NCBI RefSeq assembly: GCF_004519295.1
Contig: NZ_SOZH01000005.1
Span: 248,001 to 312,000 of the forward strand
From: Cellulosimicrobium funkei
GTDB lineage: Bacteria; Actinomycetota; Actinomycetes; Actinomycetales; Cellulomonadaceae
Direction: 5' to 3'
DNA: 64,000 nt
In this document: in pieces, positions 52,498-60,926 of the stretch
Position numbering within the stretch: position 1 is the first letter of the stretch
Layout: every line of letters starts with the position of its first letter
Made by a program: the position numbers and the translations under genes
Notes under the pieces: model-generated
What the model was told of the DNA's origin: nothing
Databases searched by the model: none
The model's input: only the letters and a program-made list of their open reading frames with translations

Positions 52498-53892
52498 GTG
52501 ACCGCACCCATCCACGAGACGTACCCCCTCGGCCTGCGTCTCGACGGCCGCCGCGTCGTCGTCGTCGGCGGCGGCCCCGTCGCCGCACGCCGCACGCGGG
52601 GCCTCCTCGACGCGGGCGCGATCGTGGCCGTCGTCGCGCCGTACGTGTGCGAGGACCTCGCCGAGCTCCTCACGGCGCACGGCCCAGGGGCCGCCGGTCA
52701 CGCGGCGCACGCCCCGGCGGCCGTCCCGGCGCGGGACGCCCGGCTCTCCTGGGTGCGGCGCGACTACCTCACGGGCGACCTCGACGGCGCGTGGCTCGTC
52801 CAGACCGCGACGGGCGACGCCCGCGTCGACGCCGAGGTCGCGGCCGACGCCGAGGCGGACCGCGTCTTCTGCGTCACCGCGGGCGACGCCGAGCGCGCGA
52901 CCGCGTGGGTCCCGGCCGTCGCGCGCACGCTCGCGCCGGGCGCCTCCGGAGCCGGGGAGGCCGAGGTCACGGTGGCCATCAACGCCGGCCGGGACCCACG
53001 GCGCGCCCAGCGCGTGCGCGACGCCGTCGCGGTGCTCCTCAAGACGGGCGAGCTGCCGCTGCGGGCGGTGCGGCCGGCCCGCGCCGTCGCCGCGGGGTCT
53101 GGCGACGCCGGGCACGAGGCCACCGGGGCGGGACCCGTCACGGCGCCGCTCGTGCGGCCCGTGGGCTCCGTCGCCCTCGTCGGCGGGGGGCCGGGCGACG
53201 CGGGCCTGATCTCCGTGCGCGGGCGCCGGGTGCTCGCGGAGGCCGACGTCGTCGTGGTCGACCGGCTCGCGCCGCGCGCGCTGCTCGCCGAGCTCGGCGA
53301 CGACGTCGTGGTGGTGGACGTCGGCAAGACGTCGGGCAACCACCCCGTGCCGCAGGACGAGATCAACCGGATCCTCGTGCACCACGCGCTCGTGGGGAAG
53401 CGGGTCGTCCGGCTCAAGGGCGGCGACCCGTACGTGTTCGGACGGGGTGGCGAGGAGCTCGACGCGTGCCGCGCCCACGGCGTCCCGGTGGAGGTCGTGC
53501 CCGGCGTGACGAGCGCCGTCTCCGTGCCCGCCGCCGCGGGCATCCCGGTGACGCACCGGGGCCTGTCGCGCGGGTTCACCGTGCTCACGGGGCACGAGGA
53601 CGTCGGGAAGGTCCCCGCGGCGCGCGATCACACCGTCGTCCTGCTCATGGGTGTCTCGCGCCTCGCGGAGACCGCCGAGGCGCTCGTCGCGCAGGGCCGC
53701 TCGCCCGACACGCCGGTCGCGGTGGTCGAGGACGGCTACGGCCCGCGCCAGCGGACGACGGTCGGGACGCTCGCGACCATCGCCGAGCGGGCCCGCGAGG
53801 CCGGAGTGCGGCCCCCGGCCGTGACCGTCGTCGGCGACGTGGTCACCCTCTCCCCCGCCTGGCCGCCCCGCACTCCGCCCGCCCCGCGCTGA
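52498..53892 (+). CDS. cysG: Siroheme synthase: precorrin-2 dehydrogenase fused to uroporphyrinogen-III C-methyltransferase
   Basis: This 464-residue fusion makes the siroheme needed by the sulfite reductase. The N-terminal half (about 1-190) has the NAD-binding RVVVVGGGPVAARRTRGLLDAGA and the dehydrogenase/ferrochelatase CysG domain. The C-terminal half (about 220-455) is a SAM methyltransferase with VALVGGGPGDAGLISVRG, ADVVVVDRL, VRLKGGDPYVFGRGGEE and VVPGVTSAVSVPAAAGIPVTHRG. Start choice: GTG 52498 is 6 nt after TAGGCT (52486-52491), so it has its own leaderless promoter in addition to read-through from cysN. Confidence 0.94.
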   Translation: MTAPIHETYPLGLRLDGRRVVVVGGGPVAARRTRGLLDAGAIVAVVAPYVCEDLAELLTAHGPGAAGHAAHAPAAVPARDARLSWVRRDYLTGDLDGAWLVQTATGDARVDAEVAADAEADRVFCVTAGDAERATAWVPAVARTLAPGASGAGEAEVTVAINAGRDPRRAQRVRDAVAVLLKTGELPLRAVRPARAVAAGSGDAGHEATGAGPVTAPLVRPVGSVALVGGGPGDAGLISVRGRRVLAEADVVVVDRLAPRALLAELGDDVVVVDVGKTSGNHPVPQDEINRILVHHALVGKRVVRLKGGDPYVFGRGGEELDACRAHGVPVEVVPGVTSAVSVPAAAGIPVTHRGLSRGFTVLTGHEDVGKVPAARDHTVVLLMGVSRLAETAEALVAQGRSPDTPVAVVEDGYGPRQRTTVGTLATIAERAREAGVRPPAVTVVGDVVTLSPAWPPRTPPAPR

Positions 53893-53949
53893 GTGCATGA
53901 AACAGTCGCCCTCGGATCCGTTCCGCGCGACTGTTTCCCGCACTCAGCG
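53887..53949. terminator. Bidirectional terminator overlapping the cysG stop codon
   Basis: Arms CGCTGAGTGC...GAAACAGTCGC (53887-53909) and GCGACTGTTTC...GCACTCAGCG (53927-53949) form a 23-nt stem with small internal mismatches. The left arm includes the cysG TGA stop. It separates convergent cysG and the response regulator gene. Confidence 0.8.
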
Positions 53950-53960
53950 GTGGGCGGGGC

Positions 53961-54659
53961 TCAGAGGAGGCGGCGCTGGGCCGCCCAGCGGGTGAGCTCG
54001 TGGCGGGACGACAGCTGGAGCTTGCGCAGGACCGCGGAGACGTGGGTCTCGACGGTCTTGATGGAGATGAACAGCTCCGACGCGACCTCGCGGTACGTGT
54101 ACCCGCGCGCGATGAGGCGCATGACCTCCTGCTCGCGCGCGGAGAGCCGGTCGAGCTCGTCGTCGTGCACGGCGACGTCGCCCGCGCCCGTGCCGAACGC
54201 GTCGAGCACGAAGCCCGCGAGCCGCGGCGAGAACACCGCGTCGCCGCCCGCGACCTGCCCGACGGCGGCCGACAGGTCCGGCCCCGAGATCGCCTTCGTC
54301 ACGTACCCGCGCGCGCCGGCGCGGATGACCGCGACGACGTCCTCCGCGGCGTCGGACACGGACAGCGCGAGGAACCGCACGTCGCCCAGCACGTCGGCGC
54401 AGCGCTGGATGACCTCCGCGCCCCCGCCGCCGTTCCCGCCGGGCAGGTGCACGTCGAGCAGCACGACCGGGGGCCGCAGCTCGTGCACGCGCGCGACCGC
54501 CGACCCCACGTCGTCCGCCTCGCCCACGACCGTGACGAGCGCCGGGTCGAGGCTCGCGCGCACACCGGCCCGGAACATGTGGTGGTCGTCGACGAGCACC
54601 ACGGGCACCGGCCCGGTGGCGGGTGCGCCGTCGGGCGCCGCGCTGGGGATGGTCGTCAC
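53961..54659 (-). CDS. LuxR-type response regulator (NarL/LiaR family)
   Basis: This 232-residue protein has a receiver domain, VPVVLVDDHHMFRAGVRASL with the acidic pair, phospho-acceptor Asp in PPVVLLDVHLPGG (near residue 68), and conserved LALSVSD and GYVTKAI, followed by a LuxR HTH (LSAREQEVMRLIARGYTYREVASELFISIKTVETHVSAVLRKL). GTG 54659 overlaps the stop of the upstream sensor kinase (GTGA), so the two form one two-component system. Likely targets include the divergent PspC gene. Confidence 0.93.
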   Translation of the reverse strand: MTTIPSAAPDGAPATGPVPVVLVDDHHMFRAGVRASLDPALVTVVGEADDVGSAVARVHELRPPVVLLDVHLPGGNGGGGAEVIQRCADVLGDVRFLALSVSDAAEDVVAVIRAGARGYVTKAISGPDLSAAVGQVAGGDAVFSPRLAGFVLDAFGTGAGDVAVHDDELDRLSAREQEVMRLIARGYTYREVASELFISIKTVETHVSAVLRKLQLSSRHELTRWAAQRRLL

Positions 54660-56017
54660 GGGGTCTCCTCGCTCGGTGCGGTCCGCGCCGGGCCGGGGTC
54701 CGTCGGCACGTCCGTCGACACGGCCCGCGGCACGCGCAACCGTACCTCGGTGCCCCACCCCGGCCGGCTGATGATCTCGGCCTTGCCCCCGCGGCGCTGC
54801 ACGCGCCCGAGGATCGACTCGCGCACCCCGAACCGGTCGGGGGCGACGTCGTCCATGTCGAAGCCCTCGCCCCGGTCGCGGACGAACACCTCGACCGCCG
54901 CGTCGCTCACCTCGAGGTAGACGGAGTACGGCGGCCCGCCGTGCGCGACGGCGTTGACGAGCGCCTCGCGGGTCGCCTGGAGGAGCGCCGCCGTCTCCTG
55001 CGTCGGGGTGCAGTCCCCCACCACGACGACGTCCACGACGACCGGCCCCGGCTCGGGCGCACCGGGCGCCGCGCCGATCGGCTCGGCGCGGCGGCCCACG
55101 CGCCCGTCCTCGACCTCCGCCACGAGCGCGCGCAGCTCGGCGGCGAGCGACGTCCCCGGCGAGGGGCGGTCGTCGTAGAGCCACTCGCGCAGCTCGCGCT
55201 CCTGGGCGCGCGCGAGGCGCGCGACGGTGTCGGCGTCGGAGGACCGGGCGCGGATGAGGGCGAGCGTCTGGAGCACGGAGTCGTGCAGGTGCGCGGCGAT
55301 GTCGGCCCGCTCGGCCTCGCGCGCCCGGGCGGCGCGCTCGTCGCCGAGCTCGCGCACGAGCCGCAGCCACCACGGGGCGAGGACGATCGCGACGCCCGCG
55401 AGCACCGCGACCGCGGCCACCGCGGCGCGCACGACCTGGGTGGGCCGCGCGTCCTGTCCCACGAGCAGCACGATGCCGACGAGGACGAGCACGACGCCGC
55501 CCGCGATGCGCACGACCCCGGCGGGCGTGCGCCCGCCCGCCCGCGTGAGCAGCCGGCCCCGCTCGACGGCGTCGAGCTGGCTCCACGCGAGCGCCGCGCC
55601 CGCGAGCGCGATGAGCACGGGGATGACCCAGGAGACCTCGACGTCGACGCCCGTGCGCAGCGCCACGAGCAGCGCGGCGCCGCCCAGGAGGACGACGCCG
55701 ATCGCGACGTCGCGCACGGGCAGGCGCCGCACGCTCCCCTGGAGGCGCGGCGCGAGCCGGGACAGCGAGGCGGGGCGCTGCTCGTCGCGCGCGGCCAGCG
55801 GGTCGCCGGACGGGACGGTGAGCCACCAGAACACGTACAGCGCGACGCCCGCGCCGCCCGCGAGCGCGAGGAGCGCCATGACGAGGCGCACGACCCCGAC
55901 GCCGACGCCGAGGTGCGCCGCGAGGCCCGCGCACACGCCACCCACCCACCGGCCGCGCTCGGGGCGGCGCAGCGGCAGGTCGCGCGGTCGGGCGCCGGGC
56001 CGGGCTGCTGTCGTCAC
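54656..56017 (-). CDS. PspC-domain sensor histidine kinase
   Basis: This 453-residue membrane kinase begins with a PspC domain (RRPERGRWVGGVCAGLAAHLGVGVGVVRLVMALLALAGG, residues 16-55), has about five further helices, and a NarX/LiaS-type kinase core: H-box DIAAHLHDSVLQTLALIRARS with His near residue 242, and HATPase VFVRDRGEGFDMDDVAPDRFGVRESILGR near 385. The PspC sensor layout is seen in the cell-envelope stress kinases of actinobacteria such as EsrS and MacS-like proteins (family knowledge). GTG 56017 is the likely start. Confidence 0.9.
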   Translation of the reverse strand: MTTAARPGARPRDLPLRRPERGRWVGGVCAGLAAHLGVGVGVVRLVMALLALAGGAGVALYVFWWLTVPSGDPLAARDEQRPASLSRLAPRLQGSVRRLPVRDVAIGVVLLGGAALLVALRTGVDVEVSWVIPVLIALAGAALAWSQLDAVERGRLLTRAGGRTPAGVVRIAGGVVLVLVGIVLLVGQDARPTQVVRAAVAAVAVLAGVAIVLAPWWLRLVRELGDERAARAREAERADIAAHLHDSVLQTLALIRARSSDADTVARLARAQERELREWLYDDRPSPGTSLAAELRALVAEVEDGRVGRRAEPIGAAPGAPEPGPVVVDVVVVGDCTPTQETAALLQATREALVNAVAHGGPPYSVYLEVSDAAVEVFVRDRGEGFDMDDVAPDRFGVRESILGRVQRRGGKAEIISRPGWGTEVRLRVPRAVSTDVPTDPGPARTAPSEETP

Positions 56018-56069
56018 CCCCCGATCGTCACACGGCGCGGACGCCTCGAGCGCCCCCGGGCGGGGAAAC

Positions 56070-56110
56070 CAGGGTCGGGCCCCGGACGGTTCAGGGTCGG
56101 GTCAGGGTGG
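56070..56110. promoter_or_regulatory. Direct repeats before the PspC/LiaF-like gene
   Basis: CAGGGTCGGG occurs at 56070-56079 and 56092-56101 (22-bp spacing, two helical turns), followed by a partial copy TCAGGGTGG at 56102-56110. They lie in the intergenic region between kinase and PspC gene, upstream of a GATACC -10-like box, and are candidate sites for the response regulator. Confidence 0.45.
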
Positions 56111-56153
56111 CACCCGATACCGGCGGCGCGCCCCGCGCACCAGCATGGTGGTC

Positions 56154-57890
56154 ATGAGCACTCCCGACCTCCCCGGACCCGGCGCCCAGCCCGGGAGCTC
56201 CGGCGGCGACACCGAGACACCCGGCGCGCAGCCGGGCACCGTCCCCCCGGGGCCGAGCGACCCCGACCACGGCGGCGGACCGGGCTGGACCGGCCCCGCC
56301 GGCCAGTCCCCGGGTGCACCGGGCGCGGCGCCGGGCGAGCCGCCCCGGCGTCCGAGCGGCGCCGACGGCTTCTTCGACGCGGTGCGCCGTGTCGGCATCT
56401 ACCGCTCGGACGACCGCTGGATCGGCGGCGTCGCGTCCGGCGTGGCGGAGCGGTTCGGGATCGACCCGCTGGTCGTGCGCGGCCTGCTGTTCGTGACGTT
56501 CTTCCTCTCCGGCGCCGGGCTCGTCCTGTACGGCGCGGCGTGGGCGCTGCTGCCCGAGCGTCGCGACGGCCGCATCCACCTCCAGGAGGCGTTCCGCGGC
56601 AACGTCGACGTCGCGCTGCTCGGCGCCGCGGCGTTCGTCGTGGTCGGGTTCTCGTGGGGCGGCGGCTGGTGGTCGTGGTGGGACGCGCTCCACCTGGGCT
56701 GGCTGACCGGCCTGTTCTGGGTCGCGGCCTTCGTCACCGTGGCGGTCGTCGCGGTCTCGGCGCTCACGCAGCGCGGTCCCCGCGGTGGCCAGGGCACGCC
56801 TCCGCAGGCTCCGCCGTGGCCGGGCGGTCCGGGCCACGGCCTGGGGGGTCCGGGTCACGGCCCGGGTGCCGGTCCGGCGCAGGGCCCGTACGCCCCGGGC
56901 CACGGCCCGACGGCGACCCCCGGCGCCCCCGCGGGCGGCGCACCCTCGGACGCCCCGTGGGGCAGCCCCGGCCCGACGTACCCGGGCGGCCCGACGACGT
57001 CCGGCACCCCCGGCGGGTCGCCCGTGGGCGGTGCGCCGACGGGAACGCAGGACGACGCGGTCTGGTCGGCGGAGGCGAGCCCGTACGCCGCCCCCGCGCC
57101 CGGCGTGACCGCGCCCCTCCCCCCGCACGCGCCGTACGCCCCGTCCCCGCAGGGCGGCGCACCGCAGCCGCCGCTCCCTCCGCAGGCCGCGCGGGCCCCG
57201 CGCCCGCCGAAGCCCCCGCGCCCGCGCGGCCCGGGGGCGACGACGACCGGCGTCGTCGTCGGGCTGAGCCTCCTCCTGGGGGCGCTGCTCCTCGTGCTCG
57301 ACCGCCAGGGCGCGCTGCCCTGGCCGGTGTTCCTGACCTGGGCGGGCCTCAGCGGGATCCTCGCGGGCCTCGCGATCGTGGTCAGCGGGCTCCGGGGCCG
57401 GACGAGCGGCGGCCTCGGCTGGCTCGCGGTGGTCCTGCTCGTCATCGCGCTCCCCGCCTCGGCGTGGCGCACGACCCCGTTCACCGTGTTCGTCGACGAC
57501 TCCGTGCGGACCGTCACCGACGGCACGCACCGCATCACCGACCCCGAGGTCGCCGAGCAGGGGTTCGGCGTGTCGTTCGGCGACCCGCGCATCGACCTGT
57601 CCGACCTGGACCTGTCCGACGCGACCGCCGGCTCGCCCGTCGAGGTCCCCGTCCGGCTCGGCGCGGGCGACGCGACGGTCGTCGTGCCGGACGGCGTCCC
57701 CGTCCGCGCCGAGGTCCAGGTGCTCGCGGGCAACGCGCGCTGGCACGTGGACGGCGACCGTCAGGAGATCGGCGGGGTCAGCACGCAGCCGGTGACGTTC
57801 GACAACGACGAGGTCCAGGCGGGCGACGACCCGCTGCTCGTGCTGCAGGTCGAGGTCGGCGCCGGTCAGGTCACGATCGAGGAGGACTGA
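56154..57890 (+). CDS. PspC-domain / LiaF-like membrane protein
   Basis: The 578-residue product has a Pro/Gly-rich N-terminus of about 70 residues, a PspC domain (VRRVGIYRSDDRWIGGVASGVAERFGIDPLVVRGLLFVTFFLSGAG, about 75-125), further helices, a long Pro/Gly/Ala-rich disordered linker (about 210-360), two or three helices, and a C-terminal beta-rich domain (VPVRLGAGDATVVVPDGVPVRAEVQVLAGNARW) like the LiaF/toast-rack domain. This is the architecture of an inhibitor or sensor partner of a LiaSR/EsrSR system. ATG 56154 is used; ATG 56145 is possible. It overlaps the next gene. Confidence 0.87.
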   Translation: MSTPDLPGPGAQPGSSGGDTETPGAQPGTVPPGPSDPDHGGGPGWTGPAGQSPGAPGAAPGEPPRRPSGADGFFDAVRRVGIYRSDDRWIGGVASGVAERFGIDPLVVRGLLFVTFFLSGAGLVLYGAAWALLPERRDGRIHLQEAFRGNVDVALLGAAAFVVVGFSWGGGWWSWWDALHLGWLTGLFWVAAFVTVAVVAVSALTQRGPRGGQGTPPQAPPWPGGPGHGLGGPGHGPGAGPAQGPYAPGHGPTATPGAPAGGAPSDAPWGSPGPTYPGGPTTSGTPGGSPVGGAPTGTQDDAVWSAEASPYAAPAPGVTAPLPPHAPYAPSPQGGAPQPPLPPQAARAPRPPKPPRPRGPGATTTGVVVGLSLLLGALLLVLDRQGALPWPVFLTWAGLSGILAGLAIVVSGLRGRTSGGLGWLAVVLLVIALPASAWRTTPFTVFVDDSVRTVTDGTHRITDPEVAEQGFGVSFGDPRIDLSDLDLSDATAGSPVEVPVRLGAGDATVVVPDGVPVRAEVQVLAGNARWHVDGDRQEIGGVSTQPVTFDNDEVQAGDDPLLVLQVEVGAGQVTIEED

Positions 57891-58600
57891 TGAACGACGA
57901 GAACCGCCGCGACGACGACACGCGGCCGCTCGGGGACGAGCTGTTCGACCCCGCCCCCGCGCAGGGCCCCGAGCCGGCTCAGCAGCAGGAACGCCGGGAG
58001 GCGTCCGGGACGGACGCGACGGTCCCGCTCCCCGCCGTGACGCCCGCGGCTGACGCCCGCGCGACGACCCCGCTCCCCGCCGTGACGCCCGCGGCTGACG
58101 CCCGCGCGACGACCCCGCTCCCGGCCGCGGCACCGTCCACCGACACCGGGGCCACGACGCCGCTGCCCGCCATGCCGCCGGCCGACCCGCTGTCGGTCGA
58201 CGGACCGTCCGCCGACGCGCCGCCCGTGGGTGCCCCGCCGTCCGGGGCACCACCCGTCGGGGCGCCGTCCGTCGGTGCGCCGTCCGTCGGTGCGCCGCTC
58301 TACGGCGCGGCCCCGACGACGTCGGGCGCCGCCCCGTCGCCCACGGGCGGGGCGCCCGGCGCGGGCGGAGGGCCCGGCGCGGGCGGGGTCGCGGACCCCG
58401 GCCCGCTCCCGCGCCGCGGCCCGCGCGTCGCGACGATCGTGTGGGGCTTCGTCATCGTCGCCTTCGCCGTCGTGGTGCTCGCGGCCGCGCTCGGTGCCCG
58501 GGTCGACCTGGGGCTCGCGACGATCGTCGTGCTCGCCGCGGCGGGGGTCACGCTCGTCGTCGGGTCGGTCGTCTCCGGGGCACGACGCCGCCGGGGCTGA
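57890..58600 (+). CDS. Pro-rich repeat membrane protein of the PspC/LiaF-like operon
   Basis: The 236-residue product is a long disordered N-terminal region with four 15-residue repeats (TTPLPAVTPAADARA type, residues about 44-105) and GAPPVGAPSVGAPSVG-like repeats, then two C-terminal helices (VATIVWGFVIVAFAVVVLAAALGA and LGLATIVVLAAAGVTLVVGSVV). Two of the 15-residue units come from an exact 45-bp tandem duplication. Start ATG 57890 overlaps the previous stop (TGATG). I know no function; its operon context suggests an accessory membrane partner. Confidence 0.8.
   Translation: MNDENRRDDDTRPLGDELFDPAPAQGPEPAQQQERREASGTDATVPLPAVTPAADARATTPLPAVTPAADARATTPLPAAAPSTDTGATTPLPAMPPADPLSVDGPSADAPPVGAPPSGAPPVGAPSVGAPSVGAPLYGAAPTTSGAAPSPTGGAPGAGGGPGAGGVADPGPLPRRGPRVATIVWGFVIVAFAVVVLAAALGARVDLGLATIVVLAAAGVTLVVGSVVSGARRRRG
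58026..58115 (+). repeat. 45-bp tandem duplication inside the Pro-rich gene
   Basis: Two exact 45-bp units beginning CGCTCCCCGCCGTGACGCCC start at 58026 and 58071, encoding 15-residue repeats. Flanking units are degenerate. Confidence 0.85.
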
Positions 58601-58624
58601 GCCGCACCGGGACCTCCGGGTACG

Positions 58625-58659
58625 CCGAGGGCCGTGGCACGTCGTGCCACGGCCCTCGG
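58625..58659. terminator. Bidirectional terminator
   Basis: A 15-bp perfect stem CCGAGGGCCGTGGCA and its complement with a CGTCG loop lies between the convergent Pro-rich gene and the two-helix membrane protein gene. Confidence 0.8.
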
Positions 58660-58747
58660 TGTGCCCGAGCGACGCCGCCCCGCACGCTCTCCCCGGTGCG
58701 ACCCGGTGGGAGCGGGTCCTCGGCGCCCGGACGGGCTGCCGGGACGG

Positions 58748-59554
58748 TCAGGGGGTCGGCTCGTCGCCCCGCCGCGTCGGGCCGTCGGCCCGGTGCTCGG
58801 GCGTGGTCGGCCCGGTCGTCGTCGTGGGGGTGTCGGGCGACGCCGCGGGCGAGGAGCCCGGAGCGCTCGGCGTGCCCGTCCCGGCGGCACCGGTCGGCTC
58901 GACGGGCGTCGCGGTCGTGCCGGGAGCGGCCGCGCGGGCCTCGGCGCCGGGTGTCGAGAGCGCGGAGGGGCGGCCCGGGGTGGTCGGCTCGGGACGCACG
59001 GGAGGCGCCGTCGGCGACGGCTCGACGTGTCCCGGCGTGGCGTGCGCGGGCGCGGCGTGCCGACCGGCGTCCGACAGGTCGCCCGACGACGAGTAGCCGC
59101 CCGGGGTCTCGACGGCGACGCTCGGCCCGCCCGCGAGCCGGCGCAGCGCGATGCCGACGAGGATGAACAGGATGCCCAGCCCGATGACGAGCGCGCACAC
59201 CCCGAACGCGACGACGGACGTGAACAGCGACGCGCGCAGGAACGAGGCGGTCATGACGGTCTGGCGCGTCGGGTCGTCCTGGTCGAGCTCGGCGTAGGTC
59301 TTGCCGTCGCTCGCCTCGAGCGCGTGCTTGTTGATGACCTCGGCCTGCGCGTACGCGGTGAGCGGCCCGTTGACGTGGCGCCCCGCGAGGAACGACGCGT
59401 CGTCGGAGACGGTGATCTCCTCGGCGGACAGCTGGTTCGACACGACGATCCATGTGCCGATGCCCGCGAGGAGAAGGATGATGCCCGCGATGATCGACAC
59501 GAGGCCGATGCCCCGTGCCCCCTTCGTCGGTGTGACGGTGACGGTGCTCGACAT
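58748..59554 (-). CDS. Two-helix membrane protein with Pro/Thr-rich tail
   Basis: The 268-residue protein has a first helix IGLVSIIAGIILLLAGIGTWIVVSN (residues 17-42), an extracytoplasmic domain of about 65 residues (AEEITVSDDASFLAGRHVNGPLTAYAQAEVINKHALE), a second helix near 110-138, and a long Pro/Thr/Ala-rich tail. Such proteins are often mis-named aromatic-ring-opening dioxygenase LigA; no dioxygenase motif is visible. Start ATG 59554 fits a ribosome site. Function unknown. Confidence 0.75.
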   Translation of the reverse strand: MSSTVTVTPTKGARGIGLVSIIAGIILLLAGIGTWIVVSNQLSAEEITVSDDASFLAGRHVNGPLTAYAQAEVINKHALEASDGKTYAELDQDDPTRQTVMTASFLRASLFTSVVAFGVCALVIGLGILFILVGIALRRLAGGPSVAVETPGGYSSSGDLSDAGRHAAPAHATPGHVEPSPTAPPVRPEPTTPGRPSALSTPGAEARAAAPGTTATPVEPTGAAGTGTPSAPGSSPAASPDTPTTTTGPTTPEHRADGPTRRGDEPTP

Positions 59555-59761
59555 GGCGCGTTCTCCCCTTCGTCAGGACCCACCTGCAGCCGCCCGCGCG
59601 AGACGGCCCGCGGGTGCGGGCCGGTCACGGGACGGTCGAACCACCCATACGGGGCCCACGGTAGCGACGGGAGACGCCCACCGCGCGGCGAACGCGCACC
59701 TCAGGGCGGGCGCGGCGACGACCGCGCGGTCCGCCGGGGCCGGGATGGGAGGATGCGGTCC

Positions 59762-60922
59762 GTGCGCATCACCCACCTGACCGACTGCTACCTGCCGCTG
59801 CTCGGCGGCATCGAGACCCAGGTCGCGCGGCTCGCGCTGCAGCAGGCGGCCGCCGGTCACGACGTCGCGGTCGTCTGCACGACGCCCGCGCGCCCCGGCG
59901 CGCACGGCGTGTCGACCGAGCGGGACGGCGACGTCACGGTGCACCGGCTCGCCGCGCGCGTCCCGGGCGGGTACCCCGTGCACCCGCGCGCGCCGCACCA
60001 CGTGGCGCGGGTCCTGCGGACCGACCGGCCCGACGTCGTGCACCTGCACATGGGCGTGCTGACGCCCTCCACCCAGGCGTCGCTGCGGACGGTCGTGCGC
60101 GCGGGGCTGCCCGCGGTCCTCACCGTGCACAGCGTCTGGGGCGGCGCGGAGCGCGCGTTCGCCGGGCTCGACCGCGTGGTCCGCTGGTCCCGCTGGCCCG
60201 TGCTGTGGTCGGCCGTGAGCGAGCTGACCGCCGCTCCCCTGCGTCGGATCGTCGGCGACCACGGCGAGGTCGTGGTGCTGCACAACGGCCTCGACCTCGA
60301 CGCGTGGCGCGTCCCGCGCACCGAGCGCGCCGACCGCATGGAGGGCTCGGCCGTCCACGTCGTGGCCGCGACGCGGTTCGCGCCCCGCAAGCGCGTGCTG
60401 CCGTTCCTCGAGGTCGTGCGCGACGCCGTCGCGCGCCTCCCCGAGGGGGCGCTGCACGTGACGCTCGCCGGGGACGGCCCCGAGCTGGCCGACGCGCGGC
60501 GCCTCGTCGCCGAGCACGGGCTGGGGTCGGTCGTGTCGCTCCCGGGGCGGCTCGACGCGACGGGCCTCCAGCGGCTCTACGCGCGCGCCGACGTGTTCGC
60601 CGCCCCCGCCGTCGAGGAGGCGTTCGGCATCGCCGCGCTCGAGGGCCAGGCCGCGGGGCTGGCCGTGCTCACGCGCTCGCAGTCGGGCGTGGCGGAGCGC
60701 CTCACCGACGGCGTCGACGCGCTCGTGGCCGACGACGACGCCGGCCTCGCCGACGCGCTCGTGCGCCTCGCGACCGAGGACGGCCTGCTCGACCGGATCG
60801 TCGCCCACAACCGGGACGTGCCGTCGTCGGCAGGCTGGCCGCGCGTGCTCGCCGACGTGGAGCGTGCATACGAACGGGCCGCGACGATCGCCGTGGATCG
60901 TCGGGCCCGCCCGTCCCGCTAG
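59762..60922 (+). CDS. Glycosyltransferase family 4
   Basis: This 386-residue GT-B enzyme has an N-terminal RITHLTDCYLPLLGGIETQVARLA (acceptor side) and a C-terminal nucleotide-sugar side with NGLDLDAWR, AATRFAPRKRVLPFLEVV and the E-x7-E motif VEEAFGIAALEGQAAGLAV. It probably transfers a hexose in cell-envelope glycan or glycolipid synthesis; donor and acceptor are not determined. Start choice: GTG 59762 has GGGAGG eight nt upstream; ATG 59753 sits immediately after that sequence and is less likely. Confidence 0.87.
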   Translation: MRITHLTDCYLPLLGGIETQVARLALQQAAAGHDVAVVCTTPARPGAHGVSTERDGDVTVHRLAARVPGGYPVHPRAPHHVARVLRTDRPDVVHLHMGVLTPSTQASLRTVVRAGLPAVLTVHSVWGGAERAFAGLDRVVRWSRWPVLWSAVSELTAAPLRRIVGDHGEVVVLHNGLDLDAWRVPRTERADRMEGSAVHVVAATRFAPRKRVLPFLEVVRDAVARLPEGALHVTLAGDGPELADARRLVAEHGLGSVVSLPGRLDATGLQRLYARADVFAAPAVEEAFGIAALEGQAAGLAVLTRSQSGVAERLTDGVDALVADDDAGLADALVRLATEDGLLDRIVAHNRDVPSSAGWPRVLADVERAYERAATIAVDRRARPSR

Positions 60923-60926
60923 GGGG

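Noticed and set aside
58748-59554. Aromatic ring-opening dioxygenase (a name often given to such proteins)
   Set aside because: The protein is two transmembrane helices with a low-complexity tail; no dioxygenase metal-binding motif is visible.
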